A stretch of DNA of 64,000 nt from Panaeolus papilionaceus (Eukaryota; Basidiomycota; Agaricomycetes; Agaricales): NCBI GenBank assembly GCA_015501605.1, contig JADNRZ010000018.1, positions 124,001 through 188,000 on the forward strand, given 5' to 3'. This document shows positions 22,824 through 34,156 of this stretch, piece by piece. The notes under the pieces are model-generated. The model saw only the letters and a program-made list of their open reading frames with translations. It made no database searches and was not told where the DNA came from. The translations under genes and the position numbers were made by a program. Each line of letters begins with the position of its first letter. Position 1 is the stretch's first letter.

Positions 22824-23712
22824 ATGGCCTTCAGGAAACATTCCAATCTCAAAGATCGTCACCTCACCCCATTGCGTTCTAGTTGGAATACAATCGACAA
22901 CACCTCGGCTACTACAGTGCCCTCATCGTCAGTCTCCACATTTGTTTCAATTTCCTCATTCAACTCAAAACTTATATTCTAGGAAAACTGAAGCTGCACT
23001 GAACAACTTGTCGAAAAAGAGTCTAAAGTACGAACATCTCATGAAGGATCTAGAGGTGTGTTGCTTGACTACTACATCACACTCTTCTAATCGAAACATC
23101 ACAGTCAAGACTCATGGAGGATTTGGGTAACTTCAGGAGGGTAGACAGCCTACTTCAAGACGTGAACAGTAATCTTCAGGTGAGCACAGGACAATTCTAT
23201 CGTCACCCCTGCTATTCTTGTGTCCACTCACCACCGTTCTCACAGGGGACGCTCGCCCGGTCCAACCGTTCCGTACAAATAGATGTTCCCCAAATCAAAG
23301 AGGAACTTCATCAGTCTATGGGAGTTTTGAATAGGCTTGAGAAGGATCTGCCAGAGACCCAATCCAGGGTATCAGATATTTGCTATGTTTATGATTCCGG
23401 CCAAAAGAAGGTACGTCCTTTTAATCTCGCTTATACAATCTCCATTTTATGGGGCGACTTATCATATCTTCTTTTTCATAGGCTGTGGCTCTCGTCTCAG
23501 ACCTCACTTGGCTAAACACCGAATTCTATGAACGCTGGAGAGCTATCATATTCACTTCATCCAGTCCAGTATCATGGCGCTGGAAAGCCTGTATGAGGTC
23601 TCTCTTCATCGTTTCATTCATCATGTGCTTCTGGTTATCATGGATCGCCCTACTTGGTGCCTATAGGGCCCATCGCCATAAACTTGTCTGGGGAGACAAG
23701 CTCATGTCATAG
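22824..23712 (+). CDS. Small predicted coiled-coil, single-pass membrane protein of unknown function
   Basis: Exons 22824-22927, 22983-23055, 23105-23179, 23246-23410 and 23482-23712 give 215 residues. I do not recognise the family. The first 35 residues are Ser/Thr/Asn-rich. Residues about 35-130 are rich in Lys, Glu, Leu and Gln with heptad-like spacing (KKSLKYEHLMKDLE, VDSLLQDVNSNLQ), suggesting a coiled coil. A hydrophobic stretch near the C-terminus (SLFIVSFIMCFWLSWIALLG) should span a membrane, followed by a short basic tail (AHRHKLVWGDKLMS). With no signal peptide it would be a tail-anchored or late-TM protein facing the cytosol. All junctions use canonical GT-AG and hold the frame. 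Confidence 0.7.
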
Positions 23713-24203
23713 TTGCTCGTGTATTATCCCCTGTCCTTCTCCTCCCACCGAACCTTCGTTATCCTCAACAAAATCCCAGGATTTCAACTTCCTTTGCACA
23801 CACATTCTTTCATTTACGCTTTCGTCTCTCGCCACATTTTTGCATCTATAGCTTTCAGTTCTCTTTCGTTGTGCTGTCATCGGGTCTATCATTATTTCAC
23901 TAGCATACCCACCATTCCTATCCCGCATTTTGCTCTCTTCTCTCTCTCACTCCTGTAGACTACGACCCGCTGTGTGTACAATTAATGCATGTTAGTCTCA
24001 AAGCACATTGATAGGCTCGGAACTCATCCCGAAGTGCCACATACTGTATAAGTAAATGCCGTTGATTACCTGACAACATGTAGTTCAGGAGTAGCAGAAT
24101 GTGTTGGATATTGAACTCAGGGGACAACACATCTCAAAATGGAAGGTGACATCAAGCCCTGTTACTCAACAACTTTCATCTTCAATCTTAAACTATCCAC
24201 CTC
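23713..24203. other. Intergenic region upstream of VPS5
   Basis: The first 250 bases are T/C-rich and probably hold the 3' UTR of the membrane protein gene. The rest should contain the VPS5 promoter. No TATA box, repeat or RNA gene was recognised. Confidence 0.45.
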
Positions 24204-26742
24204 ATGGACGGCTTTGACGACCTACTAGCTCCTTCAAGTTCTGCATTGGAGGCAAATCCTTTTGCCAATCCTTTTGAATCTCACCGCTCTAGTTCACCAG
24301 ACCCATGGGCATCTCCGTTCGCTTCACAAGAAACCGAGGGCTTTGGTAGCAGCTCTTCTGACCCGTTCTCGTCTAACCCATTTGCATCGTCATCGTCATC
24401 GAGCTCGTCCAACATTGCTGCTCCTGATACTCCGACAGAAGAACAAAAACCTTCAGATCCTTTGGACTCTGCTGCGCTGAACGCAGAGGACGAAGATGAT
24501 GACGAGCCATTGGCCAATTTGCGCACACCAGGATTTAGAGAGAGCGTCGTGCCAACATCAAACAACTTTTCTGAAACAGCCACTATTAGACCAACAGAGC
24601 CTGAACCCTTCGAAGCATCAGGTGGACATGATTATACCGCAAAGCACACCGAGACCATTGCAGCTGCCGCTGCTGTTGTGAACGAAGGGACAACACGTTC
24701 GTCAACACCGTCGAGCATGAGCCACCATAGAGCCGTTTCTCGTTCCGGGTCTGGATTCGGCACGCCCACTCCTGTTGGCGACTCGGCTTTTAAATCGCCT
24801 TTGGAGAGTCAGACCACCTCGATTGAGCGATCACTGGGAGGGCTTTCCCTCGGCGGCGAAGCTTTGGGTGGTTGGCACACCGAGCCACAGACACCTTGGC
24901 AGAGCGAGCATGTTTCTACCCCTTTACCTCCACCTGCTAGGTCATCCCATACGGACGATGACAGCGATGATGATAAGCCGATTTTGCAGACTTTGAATAG
25001 GCAGCATGACCGTGATGAGTCGCCTGTGAGTGTCATTTTTTAAACTTTTTACTATACCTTGCTCATGGATTACAGAACAATTCAAGGCCTGCGAGGGACG
25101 ATAACGGCCTGCAGCCCGTGTTTGTTATCACTGTTGATGATCCTCAGAAAGTCGGAGACCCCATCCGTTCCTTCACCATGTACACTGTCCACACCCGTGT
25201 AAGCAATCTTTCACCAAGCCCCCGTACTCCACATTACATTACCAACTCACACTTCTGGCATACATAAGACCACCTCCCCGCTCTTCCAGAAATCCGCCTT
25301 TTCAGTCCTGCGGCGCTACTCGGACTTTCTATGGTTATATGAAACGCTATCTAACAATAACCCGGGCGTCGTGGTACCTCCTGTCCCCGAGAAGAACAGC
25401 TTTGGCCGTTTTGATGACCAATTTGTGAAGCAGCGGAGGTTGGCGCTGGAGAAGTGCATTCAAAAGACGGCGAACCACCCTGTGTTGAGTAAAGACCCTG
25501 ATTTGAAGTTGTTCTTGGAGAGTGATACGTTTGCACTTGATGTGAGTTGATGGATTTTAATTGTTCGTGGTTTTGTGTGCTTAGTTTGTTTTTGTAGATC
25601 AAACATAGAAAGGCAGAAATCGCCCATGAGCGCGGTGGATTTATGGCTAGTATTGGGCAAACGATTACTGGGCCAAGGTTCTACGAAACTGACGAGGTAA
25701 GGAGCTACACATTTGTAGACAACCTCAGATGCTAACGCCTTTTTCACTCAGTGGTTCGACAGACAAAAGGTCTACCTGGACAGTCTCGAAACTCAGCTAC
25801 GCGGTCTCGTAAAAGCCATCGAGACCGTCTCCAAGCACCGTTCTGGTATGTTGTTTCACCCTCTGCCTTATTCTCTCAGACATATACGGTGGTACCTACA
25901 GAAATGGCAGTGGTAACTGGAGAATTTGCGCACAACTTTAGCGAGCTGTCGTCGGCGGATGTTGGCAAGCAGCTCTCGCAGTCGTTGGCCGGTCTCGCCG
26001 ACGTTGAGCGCAAAGCACAGGATTTGCAAGTCATCCAAGCAGAGCAGGATATCACCACTTTGACAGCTACAGGTCGGCTAATTTTTCTTCCATGCTCACC
26101 CATCATATTCTGATTTGGTTCTTTTAGTGGACGAATATGCTCGTTTAATCAACTCTGTTCGGGTATGCTGAGTTACATCACAGCGCGAAGTAGGCATAAG
26201 GTATACTGATAGATACTTTCCAGATGGCTTTCAACTCTCGCGTTCGAACATACCACTCGTGGAAACAGGCCGAGAGCGATTTGTTGAAGACCAAGCAGAC
26301 ACACGAAAAGAACCGTGCACAGGGTCGTATCCCGCCAGATCGCCTGGGTTTCTCTCTTAGCCAAATTGCAGAGGTGAGTGTAGTTTTGTTGGTTTTATGT
26401 GCAGGTGCTAAGGACTATGGTATAGGCTGAACGACGTGCATCCGAGTCGAAGCTCGAATACGAGCATGTTTCGAAACTTGTCAAGACCGAAGTTGCCAGA
26501 TTCGAGCAAGAGAGGATTGATGATTTCAAAGACTCTTTGCACGCCTTTTTGGAAGGTATGATATCAAGGCAGAAAGAGGTGAGAATAAATTTTAAGCACA
26601 AGTTGAATACCCGCTCATAGTTTTCTTGTTACAGTTGATCTCTGCATGGGAGAACTATCAGCAAAACTTGTTGAAGAGAGTTGGCGGAGGAGGCCCTGCA
26701 GGTGCAAGTGCTGCCGCTGGAGGCTCCTCAGTCTCTGCTTAA
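24204..26742 (+). CDS. VPS5: Sorting nexin Vps5 (retromer PX-BAR subunit)
   Basis: Exons: 24204-25025, 25076-25198, 25269-25541, 25598-25696, 25752-25845, 25902-26072, 26128-26162, 26224-26373, 26426-26578, 26635-26742; 675 residues. An acidic, Ser-rich unstructured N-terminus (residues 1-280) leads to a PX domain (about 285-405) with the phosphoinositide-binding RRYSDF motif and VVPPVPEK, then a BAR-type helical domain (about 415-660). Vps5, paired with Vps17, forms the membrane-bending half of retromer and returns cargo from endosomes to the Golgi. The length and order match fungal Vps5. The N-terminus is studded with NPF, DPF and DPW tripeptides. The last 20 residues are Gly/Ala-rich. It converges on MPE1 across 230 bp. 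Confidence 0.93.
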
Positions 26743-26972
26743 TATTTTTTTGGCTTATTGAACTCTTGTATATCTCACGGCCGCGGGTCGTTATCAAAAA
26801 ATTAATGCAAACGAGCAAATTAAAATTGTACGCGAAATGAAATACAAAGTGATTGTATGATATGCTTGGTATGTATGATTTCTATTTCTTTTTTTCGTGG
26901 CAGGTCGTGAAATATATACGTCTCTGTCGTGCCCTCGACAATTTATCGGACTACACTGGGAGGGTTCATTGC

Positions 26973-29129
26973 TTACTCCCAGTAACGAGGGACCTTGCTT
27001 CCATCAGGACCCTCCAAAAACTCTGTCGGCCTATCTCGCTTGAGATTGCGTCGCCTGTTATTCACCGGCAACCGCTGGTACGCCGAGTCCTGACCAGCAG
27101 GCTGCTGATTCGGGTACTGATTCGTCCAACCCGCACCACCACCACCACCCCCTTGCTGCTGCTGGAACCCCTGCATGCCAAACGCCGCCCCTTGCACAGC
27201 CGCAGCGGCTTGCTGCTGCTGCTGCTGTTGCTGGAACGTTGCAACAGCTAGAGCAGCGGACATGGCTTGTGCACTGTTGAGTTGCATTTGGAGTGTCTGT
27301 TGCTGCATCATGGTTTGTTGTCGGACTTGGTCTGGGAGGTTCTGGTTCTGAAGTGCTTGATTGATTTGTGTGAGCTGTGCTTGAAGCATTGGGATCTGTG
27401 ATATGAGAACTTGAGTCATGTCCATGTTCAGGTCGGGTTGTTGGTCAGTGTACAGGTCTTGGTCTGCTCCCGCGTCGTCTGTTGGTTCGTTTGACTGTGA
27501 GGTGTGGGAGGTTAGAATAATCACTGAAAATCAACGGATATCAACTTACCCCTTCCTTTACACCACCCAACTCAGCGGGTTTGCTACTCGACATCTGTTC
27601 TTCGCCCCCTTCTTTTCTGCTCTCTTCAATTGCTCTCTCAATATAATCAGCCACTCTCGTCCTCATAGGCTTGTCCACAACGAGTTTATCCAAAGAAGCA
27701 ATTCTCTTCCCACAATTTGGACACATAAAGTCTCTTTCTAGCAGATGGGTCTGGATACATTCCTCGCAGTATGCTTTGCCACAACAAGGTGTCTTGAGCG
27801 CGTCTCGGAACAGTTTGTTATCAATCGGACAAGCCAACTGAGGATCTGTGGGTGCCTTTTCTCGCACTTCTGCTGCTGTGAGCCCCTTGGCGCGGTGCAC
27901 TTGCTTCTGCCATGATGCACTACGGTAGACGATCAGTTACAGTTTCAATAGACGGAATTGTGGAAGAATGACGTACACATCGGGTTGAGCAACGACGTAT
28001 CCTCCTTCAGGAGTAACCATGAGTCCCTGTGTCATCTCTCCTCCGTTCGGATTCTCGACAGCCTTCAACATACTGCGAGGAATACCGGTTGTTCTCTTGA
28101 TTCTGGGCCTGTGATCGAATTCGCGGTCGCTATTTGTAGGACAGTCCTGAATCCAATGACCTTGATGAAACAGAGTAAGATACAACTTTCACTTAGTTAT
28201 TACGATGGATAAATTCAAACCTTTTTGACCACAACGATAGCAGACGTAACTAGGAGGCAGGGGTTTGTCGATAGTTGGACCGTGGGGTTGGAAGGGCTTT
28301 CCACCGCGATTAAAGCCAGTGCCGCGGGTATTATTGTAGACGCGAGTAGCACTAGATGGCGGGCAGGCACGCCAGACAAGATAGAAAGAAAAGCAAACAA
28401 TTGTTCATTAGAAGCTGAACTACTACATAAATAAAAGCCTTCAAGAGGCGATACCAACTGGGACATCTTTTCTTGAGTTTCCTCCCACACCTGTGTTTGT
28501 GTTTGGAACATAGCAGCCATGGCAGCTGCTTCATCGGGCTGTGTAATAGCAGATGAGGAGGCCGGTGTGCTTGATGAAGCCTACATGTGTGCACTAAGTT
28601 GGACAGGATCAATAAACGAGATAAATCCTGAGGACGTACGGGTGCAGGAGTCGATTGCTTTGTTGAAGGTGTGGTTGCAGACTCATCTTTTCCGTCAAAA
28701 CGCTTAGACATGGCACCTTTGTGCCAGGTGGTCGTAGATGTTGAACCAGGTCTCACGACTTGTTCTGAAGTGGGTATAACTGGCGCAGCGCCATTAACAT
28801 ACATTGAGGCTCTTCCTTTACCAGGACGAGCGGCAGGTAGTCGCTTTACGATGACAGACGAAGAACGAGGAATAACTTGCGAGTCATCTTTGTACTCTGA
28901 TAGATATGACGGGTCAAGGAGCTGAATGAGCAGGTAATCAACATAGCAAGTACTTACCTTGCTTGGTCGCGGGATCGTAAAGATGAAGGTCAAAGTCATT
29001 CGCCTTACCCATATTGTTGGCAATAATGATTTCACGTTTCAAGTCGAAGACAGATATACCAGTGCCATCGAAGGTCACTCGGGACTCGTCCTTTCGTGAA
29101 TTGAACTTGTAGAAAACAGAAGATGCCAT
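26973..29129 (-). CDS. MPE1: Mpe1/RBBP6-type cleavage and polyadenylation factor subunit
   Basis: Exons from 29129 down: 29129-28958, 28896-28640, 28580-28459, 28351-28221, 28160-27977, 27919-27550, 27494-26973; 585 residues. Domain order is diagnostic: a ubiquitin-like DWNN domain at the N-terminus (MASSVFYKFNSRKDES start, to about residue 85), a CCHC zinc knuckle (CYRCGQKGHWIQDC, about residues 221-234), then a RING/U-box-like region (about 320-362). The tail is glutamine-rich with a CAG-type polyQ tract. Mpe1 is part of the nuclear pre-mRNA 3'-end cleavage and polyadenylation factor. The RING-like first pair reads CPID, so Asp replaces the second Cys, as in other fungal forms. Intron 3 uses donor GTTGGT, which restores MSHATRVYNN. 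It is divergent from ERG4. Confidence 0.92.
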
Positions 29130-29546
29130 ATGTACTGAATGACAAGAAAAGAAATTGAAATTGTTTTTTTGTCTTTCTTTTTGCTATTTCAAACTAGAAG
29201 AAAAGGAAAGAAACTGAAATATCAAAGCAAAATTTTCTGAGATATGAGGTGGTTGGAAGGAGAGTCGTGTGTTGTATTGAGCTTGATGACGATGAACTGC
29301 AGCAAAGGTCAAATGAATCCAATTTTGTCACACAAATGGAGCTTAGTCACGCAATAAACGTGACCAGGGTCTCGTCACAAAAGTTTGATAAGCAAGGACG
29401 CGCGAACTAGCCGCTTTAAGCCGATATAAATTTCCCTTTTAGTAAAGGTTTTATGTAAATTCAAGTTGGCGTGTGGTTCGATGTTTTGTGGGATAAAAGG
29501 GTTGTGTTCTCGCGTCAATTCTTTCCAACCTTACCCTTGATTCACC
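29130..29546. promoter_or_regulatory. Shared divergent promoter of MPE1 and ERG4
   Basis: Only 417 bp separate the two divergent start codons. On the ERG4 side there are weak TATA-like elements (GATATAAAT near 29422 and GATAAAAG near 29492). Next to MPE1 the sequence is A/T-rich with homopolymer runs. No sterol-response or other named element was identified. Confidence 0.5.
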
Positions 29547-31382
29547 ATGGTGTTCAATACTGACGGGAAAGAGTCCACACTGCGTCAGAGAAAGCCAGCT
29601 GCAGACTCGCAGTCGGCTTCATTCGTTACTGAGGCTGGTAGAGAAGCAGACAGGAAATTGGACCAACATACCACGTATGATAAATCTTTTTTTTCGTGTT
29701 GCAATTAATATTGACGCGTCTTATTCTTCAGTTATGAATTTGGTGGTCCATGGGGTGTCGTGGCCATCATGACGGGTTTTCCAATTCTCATGTATTACCT
29801 TTGGATTTGCCTGTGGTTCTACGACGGCAAAGTCGTGCTACCCGACAGTGTCGATGACATCAAACCTTTCCTATGGAGGATGTGGGGACACGTCGCCAAG
29901 GTATGCAACCAAAATCCCCCTCTCATTGCACCCGTTTTGATTTTCATCCTTGTGTTTCATGAAACTTTTAGGATGCATACCCCAATGCCTATGCTTGGAA
30001 AGTCTACTCAGGCAACTTCTTTTTCCAACTCTTCATTGCCTGGGTTCTCCCCGGTTACCAGCAAGAAGGTCTTCCTGTTCCCTCTCTGAACTACAAGACC
30101 CTCAACTATAACTGCAATGCCCTCTACTGCCTCTATACCACCCTCGTCACCGCTGCTGCTCTCCACTATTACAACATTTTCCGTCTCACGGAAATCATTG
30201 ACAACTATGGTCATCTCATGACTGTCTCCATGTTTTATGGCTTTGGTGTTTCCCTCATCACCTATCTTTGGGCTGTCCTCACCAACTCTCAAATCCGCAT
30301 GTCCGGCAACTTTTACTATGACTACTTCATGGGTGCCATGCTCAACCCCCGTCTTGGTTCTATTGACCTTAAGATGTGGGCTGAAGTCCGTATTCCCTGG
30401 GTCATTGTCTTCTTCTTGTCCGTCTCTGGTGCTTGCAAGCAGTACGAGACTCTCGGCTATGTTACCCCTGTATGTGTTAATTCTCTATACCACGCCTGTC
30501 GAAACGCTGATGTCGACCATTCAGAACATGGCTTTCATGATCCTTGCCACCGGCTTCTACATCAATGCCTGCGCCAAGGGTGAAGAATGTATTCCTCAAA
30601 CCTGGGATATGTTCCACGAGAAGTGGGGCTTCATGGTTATCTTCTGGAACTTCTCCGGAGTGCCTTTCGTAAGTTCTGGCGAGCTACACAACATTCAGTC
30701 GATTGACTCTCCTCTAGTCTTACGTCTACTCCGTTGTCTACATGGCTTCTCATGACCCCTCCAAGTACCAGTTCTCAACTGCTGGCTACGTCTTCATTTA
30801 CACTGTTCTCTGCACGGCATACTACATGTAAGTTTGACTAATTGAATTTCCATCCAACTGTGCTAATACTGGATGTTATTAGTTGGGACACTGCGATGGC
30901 ACAGAAGAGTCACTTCAAGATGGAGACTCAGGGCATCACTAAATTCCGCAAGACTTTCCCTCAGCTTCCCGGTTGCCACGTCAAGAACCCCAAGTTTATC
31001 CAGACCGCACATGGGTAAGGAGTTCTGGCTTTGTCCTTTGAGAAAGATCTGACGTTCGCATCAACAGAAACCGTCTGTTGGTCAGCGGTTGGTGGGCGTA
31101 CTCCCGCAAGCCCAATTATGTTGCCGACTGGACCATGAGCTTGACCTGGGGTGCTATCATCGGCACTACTACCATCATCCCCTACTTCTACTCCATGTTC
31201 TTCATCGTTGTGCTTCTACACAGATGCACTCGTGACTTCGAGCGGTATGTCATTTCATCCTCTCAATTCGTATGCCAGATATCTAACATGCCACATTTTT
31301 CAGATGCTCACAAAAGTATGGCAAAGATTGGGAACGCTATTGCGAGATTGTCAAGTACAAGTACATTCCATACGTCTATTAA
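29547..31382 (+). CDS. ERG4: Delta(24(24(1)))-sterol reductase (ergosterol biosynthesis)
   Basis: Exons: 29547-29674, 29732-29900, 29972-30469, 30525-30668, 30718-30827, 30883-31014, 31068-31244, 31304-31382; 478 residues. It is a polytopic membrane protein of the ERG4/ERG24 sterol reductase family. Diagnostic blocks are [56 protein letters not shown] and the C-terminal [15 protein letters not shown]. The last block fits ERG4, the NADPH-dependent enzyme that reduces the C24(28) double bond in the final step to ergosterol in the ER. The length is normal for the family. The start has an N-terminal hydrophilic segment before the first membrane span. It converges on the TRAPPC12-like gene with 212 bp between stops. 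Confidence 0.93.
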
Positions 31383-31594
31383 GAGGTGTTGATATTCGGT
31401 GCCTTGTATCACCACTATCACATCAATGAAAAGTGACTTATTAGATACCTAGACCTAATCATGTCAATGACCTATTTACAAACTATTTTATTTCACGCAT
31501 CAGAACGAAACAATTGCAAGGTTGTGGGATGACCAATGAAATATGACGCGGCACACAAACATTGAAACAAAAGGATGCTCGGTTGATGTTATCC

Positions 31595-34156
31595 TCAGTT
31601 TGCAGGCATCTTCAAGCAGTTCGTCCTCAACCCATCACCACTCCATTTAGCTACCTCCACCAGCAAATCTTTCTTCTTTTCGAATCCAATAGTGGAACGA
31701 AGCTCGTAGAGAGTAGCTTTAGAAAGGAATCAGTTCGTGGGCTCATCGAAGGGGCGAAAGGGAACGTACCAAGATTGAACAAAAATGGTTCAGCGACGAC
31801 GAGAGTTGAAGGTGAGGCTGACAAGGCCATTTCGAGGACCTCAATACCCTGCATCAAGTGTTGAGGTTATATCTCATATGTTAGAAATCGAAGCTGAGGC
31901 GCACCTCTTTGACTTTCCCTTGACTGAGCATCACAACGGCCAGATTATTGACGGCCTGTATCCTTCATTAGTATCGCATACTTCCAGCCATAGAAAAGGC
32001 ACCAACCACATAGTTATCTCCCCCACCTTGCATCCCCTCCAGCACCGCCCGTAGCTCCTCTTCAGCTCCCTCCCACTCGCCCAACGCACACCGCAATAAC
32101 GCCTTATTCATCCGCTTCAGCATCTCATCGGCATTGGCATCAGCATTGACGGTCCCGAAATGATGTTGTGCGGATGCGATGTCCCCGGATTGGAGATAGA
32201 TACGCGCGATGGCGCTTACGAGTGCAGCGGAGGGCGTTGTGGTAGGTTGAGATGAGGCAAGTGATTCGAGGAGGGAGGTTGCCGCTGACATTTCCTAATG
32301 AAACGTTGAGGAGATTAGAGGATAGATAAAGGGTAATAGAAGAAGGTTGCGCACCTTCATTTCAACCAATTGTGAAGCCAAAATCAGCGTCACCCTTGCG
32401 CCTCTCTCTTTCCACATAGGCACAAGTGTGTCTTCTTCCTTTACCTCATCCCTCCCGCCCCTGGCCTCTTTGGCCTCTCTTGTGACTCTAGAAGCCTCTC
32501 TACACTTGCCTCTACATCTTGCGAGGAGTGCGGCAAGAGCGTCTACATATCCCATATGGTCGGCTGCCCAATACTTCAGGCGGGTGTGCATGACCTCAAG
32601 CTCGAAGGGGAGGAGACGGTCAAAAACATAGGAACGCGCCTCGGGGGGTTCGATGGCGTTTAACGCAGTGAAGAGGTTTGTGCATTCTGCTGCTGTTTGA
32701 TTGAATAGACGTAGACGAGCAAGACAGGAGAGACGAAGGTGCCAGAGCTGGGTTAATCGAGCATATTAAAAATAGGGGTTATTGATGCGGACATTGGACG
32801 CATTCAATTTGCGAGGGTACATAGAAACGGGAGAAGAGAATAAAGCACAAGGTTACTTCGATACGTATGCCAGATGTAAAGGTTTGGTATGCTTACACCG
32901 AGGATGAGAGACAAGTCAGATGGGTCTGAAGTGATCAACCTATCTCTGGCCATTCTCGCCAATGCTCGCCAGCTGTTCGTCATCTAAAATGAAACGAAAA
33001 TATTTATCGGTTCCATCCTCACAATAACTTTCATCTTATCTCAGAAAACAAAAACTCACAACAAGAGTATGGAAATCCGCTCTTTGCCAATCACCCGTCA
33101 AATCTCGTTTGGGTCTCTTCTCAGGTGGATAAATATATTTGTTGAGAAGCGTAGTCAACGGGTCGGTCTATAAGTTAAAAAGCAAGGAACACAAATACAG
33201 CCATATGCACCATATCAATGATGATACACAGGACGAGGATAATTGTACATTAAATCTCTTGAAAGCCACCAAGTGAGAAGATTGTGCGAGAAGGCACGGC
33301 GTACGTTTGGAATAGGCAGGAACATATTCGGCACGATAAGAGCAGGGAGGTAGATATCAGGCGCTGCATCTTCTTCCTCCTCCTCCTCCGGTACAGGCTC
33401 TGATGCTTGTGGTACTGCTTCTTCGGGAGGGGCTGGTACTTCTTTATTCAAGTTCGGTAGAGGTGATTGAACGGGAACGGGGGAAGCGAGTGACACATCG
33501 ACATCGTTAGCTGACGATGTCACACTCTGTTGCATTGAAGATGACTCTTTCTCTTCGACGGAGGGGACATCGTCGTCGTCCTCATCGTCTTCAAAGAATG
33601 GATCAGAGTTATCCTTCTTATGAACAACAGGCGGTGTAACACCTGGCACAATAGCCGGCGGTAGCCGTGGGCTTGTTGTGGCTGCCATGGGTACGATTAC
33701 GATGGGAACTGGAAGGTGGGGGAGTTCGTTGGGAGTTGTGGGTGCTGTGGATGAAGCAGATGTTGAAGTGGAAGAGTTCTTAGAGTGGGTCGAGAACGAA
33801 ACTGAAATCCTTCTCTCTTTATGGTCATGGTGTTTGGTATGCGTCACGTGGTGATAGATATCGTCCAACCGCTTCACCACTTTCTTCGCAACGACCTTCA
33901 CTGACGGTGACCTTCTCAGCCGTAGTGAATTGTTAGAGGACGTATCATCTCCATCCTTTGACTTCTCTGTTCTCTGAATTGCCTTCTTGTGTGGTGTTGT
34001 TGGTACGGAAAGTGCGCCTGATGCGCTCATTTGATCGCTGTGTGTTGATGATGAGGAAGAAGAGTTGGATGTTGTTGAGGGAGTGTGTGAGCTGCGTCTC
34101 TGCCTAGGCTTGATCAACTTGTGTCCACTCGAGGTGTCGAAGATGGATAATGTCAT
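31595..34156 (-). CDS. TRAPPC12-like trafficking protein with TPR-type repeats
   Basis: Exons from 34156 down: 34156-33305, 33167-33060, 32983-32897, 32747-32355, 32294-32007, 31955-31905, 31848-31770, 31716-31595; 659 residues. The first 275 residues are low-complexity (Ser, Thr, acidic). The conserved part starts at NMFLPIPN, joined by splicing to TDPLTTLLNKYI, and runs through helical repeats to NNLAVVMLSQGKVKE and FNLATLYELRS with FEKKKDLL near the C-terminus. This pattern matches the TPR protein TRAPPC12/TTC-15, a subunit of the TRAPP III tethering complex that acts in ER-Golgi and autophagy traffic. The N-terminal extension is joined to the conserved part by one canonical intron; no separate start lies between them. 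Confidence 0.82.

Noticed and set aside
33215..34156. Separate 313-codon gene upstream of the TRAPPC12-like gene
   Set aside because: Its frame ends in FLPIPN, which splices in frame to TDPLTTLLNKYI, the expected continuation in the family, so it is the first exon of that gene.
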